Shown one piece after another: positions 63,328 through 64,000 of a stretch of DNA of 64,000 nt (positions are counted from its first letter, which is position 1; every line of letters starts with the position of its first letter). Both the position numbers and the translations under genes were made by a program. The DNA is from JAJPJE01 sp963848375 (GTDB lineage Bacteria; Acidobacteriota; Terriglobia; Terriglobales; Acidobacteriaceae): positions 115,680 to 179,679 of the forward strand of contig CAWKDK010000024.1 in NCBI GenBank assembly GCA_963848375.1, read 5' to 3'. The notes under the pieces were generated by a model, which was given only the letters and a program-made list of their open reading frames with translations, was not told the DNA's origin and did no database searches.

Positions 63328-63615
63328 GCGATTCTCAGCCGCCACATCGCGTCGCAACCACCCCCACCCAAGGATAGTTTCACGATCTGCCTCCAGCCTT
63401 TCATGAGGCTTTCTGAATGTGTACGAAGGGACCCGTCCCCGAACTTTACTCCTGCGGCGCTGATTGGAAAATGAGTTTAAGACGAGCGGAAAGAAAAAAG
63501 TTCTCGTTGACGGATGAGTATCCTCGACGAGCCAGAATAGTTTCGCTCCCACAGAGCGGTCGCCGCGGGCCAGGGATCAGGGCGCCACCGGGCGGGCCGG
63601 CTCGGGCAGACCTTC

Positions 63616-63978
63616 CTACTTCGACACCTCTGCGTTCTTCGTCTGGAATCGCGTAGCGCGCGTGCACGTACTCTCACGCACCGGATGGGTCACGCCAGTA
63701 TGGTCGTCTTCGGCAACCACAACGCTATGAATGTTGTAGCAAAGCGTATCGGCGGAATCCGGTCTCGGCTGAGAACCAGAAAGCTGTGCTTTCTGCCACG
63801 CATGTGGCGGAATAAACATCTCGGGCAGCAGCGCTGCATTATCAGCGGCCTTTTCCGCGTGGATTATTCCAGCCGGCACAGTCCCCTTCGATTCGGCAGG
63901 CCGCCCGTCAGCGGCGAAAGACAGGCTGGCGCAAACGGCCAGGAATGTGACAACGAGCAGAGTTCGTGGAAGGCGCAT
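63616..63978 (-). CDS. Small exported protein, unknown
   Basis: 120 aa with a clear signal peptide (LLVVTFLAVCASLSFA). The mature part is hydrophilic with two Cys (DTLCYNIHSV, RESTCTRATR) that could pair. Start ATG 63978 has a GGAGGATCC-type RBS. No family recognised. The 288 bases between it and the kinase start (63328-63615) hold nothing I can name. Confidence 0.65.
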   Translation of the reverse strand: MRLPRTLLVVTFLAVCASLSFAADGRPAESKGTVPAGIIHAEKAADNAALLPEMFIPPHAWQKAQLSGSQPRPDSADTLCYNIHSVVVAEDDHTGVTHPVRESTCTRATRFQTKNAEVSK

Positions 63979-64000
63979 GGGGGATCCTCCCTTGCGCCGG

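Noticed and set aside
1..64000. CRISPR array, tRNA, rRNA, prophage or transposase genes
   Set aside because: The short-period arrays do not have the repeat-spacer form of CRISPR, no cloverleaf or rRNA stretch was seen, and no integrase or transposase motif is encoded.

Overview
The window looks like a chromosomal segment of an Acidobacteriota bacterium (Koribacter/Terriglobia-like). This is inferred from fairly high GC, hopanoid genes (hpnB-type glycosyltransferase and hpnH scattered rather than clustered), DUF3106-, SirB1- and BON-type proteins typical of that phylum, and many palindromic or short-period intergenic repeats. No rRNA, tRNA, CRISPR array, phage or transposase gene was recognised. 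Most genes are ordinary housekeeping or catabolic functions.

Layout: 0-5 kb has a lone receiver protein, a PilT-like ATPase, a secreted protein, and an ECF sigma / zinc-finger anti-sigma / DUF3106 operon. 5-24 kb is an amino-acid and short acyl-CoA catabolic island, mostly on the minus strand: proline dehydrogenase, histidine ammonia-lyase, a thioesterase, a leucine-degradation set (methylglutaconyl-CoA hydratase-like, HMG-CoA lyase, acyl-CoA carboxylase beta subunit, a second crotonase), and a split methylmalonyl-CoA mutase whose B12 subunit (14.8 kb) and catalytic subunit (21.9 kb) are separate. Set among these are AlkA, an EamA transporter, paired small membrane proteins, and a B12-type radical SAM protein with a conspicuous operator. 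24-34 kb has pirin and MarR genes sharing an operator, LysR, a patatin fused to an outer-membrane barrel, MarC, BON and GAF proteins. 34-48 kb has PEP carboxylase, an HpnB-type glycosyltransferase, an M28 peptidase-like protein, a two-subunit molybdenum hydroxylase, two glutathione peroxidases (one at 33.7 kb), HpnH and a small beta-rich partner. 48-52 kb is an araDAB operon behind a LacI-type operator. 52-64 kb has an anchored protein, GNAT, LarB, ChaN-like, UbiX-like, YciI-like and VOC proteins, a GH2 exo-glucosaminidase-type enzyme and a large membrane PAS kinase-like protein.

Three signals stand out. (1) At least twelve well-recognised genes or gene parts are broken by single-base frameshifts (hutH, pirin, patatin, araA, larB, VOC, GH2, kinase and others). 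That density points first to consensus indels in the assembly. (2) Intergenic DNA carries quasi-tandem arrays with exact unit lengths of 7, 8, 9 and 10 nt, plus several hairpin repeat families concentrated at 43.9-44.8 kb. The 8-nt array abuts the start codon of a glutathione peroxidase gene. A run of five small hairpins lies at 40.60-40.70 kb. (3) Several enzymes lack residues their families normally need: a histidine kinase without its His, an M28 peptidase without its Glu pair, and a crotonase without both Glu residues.
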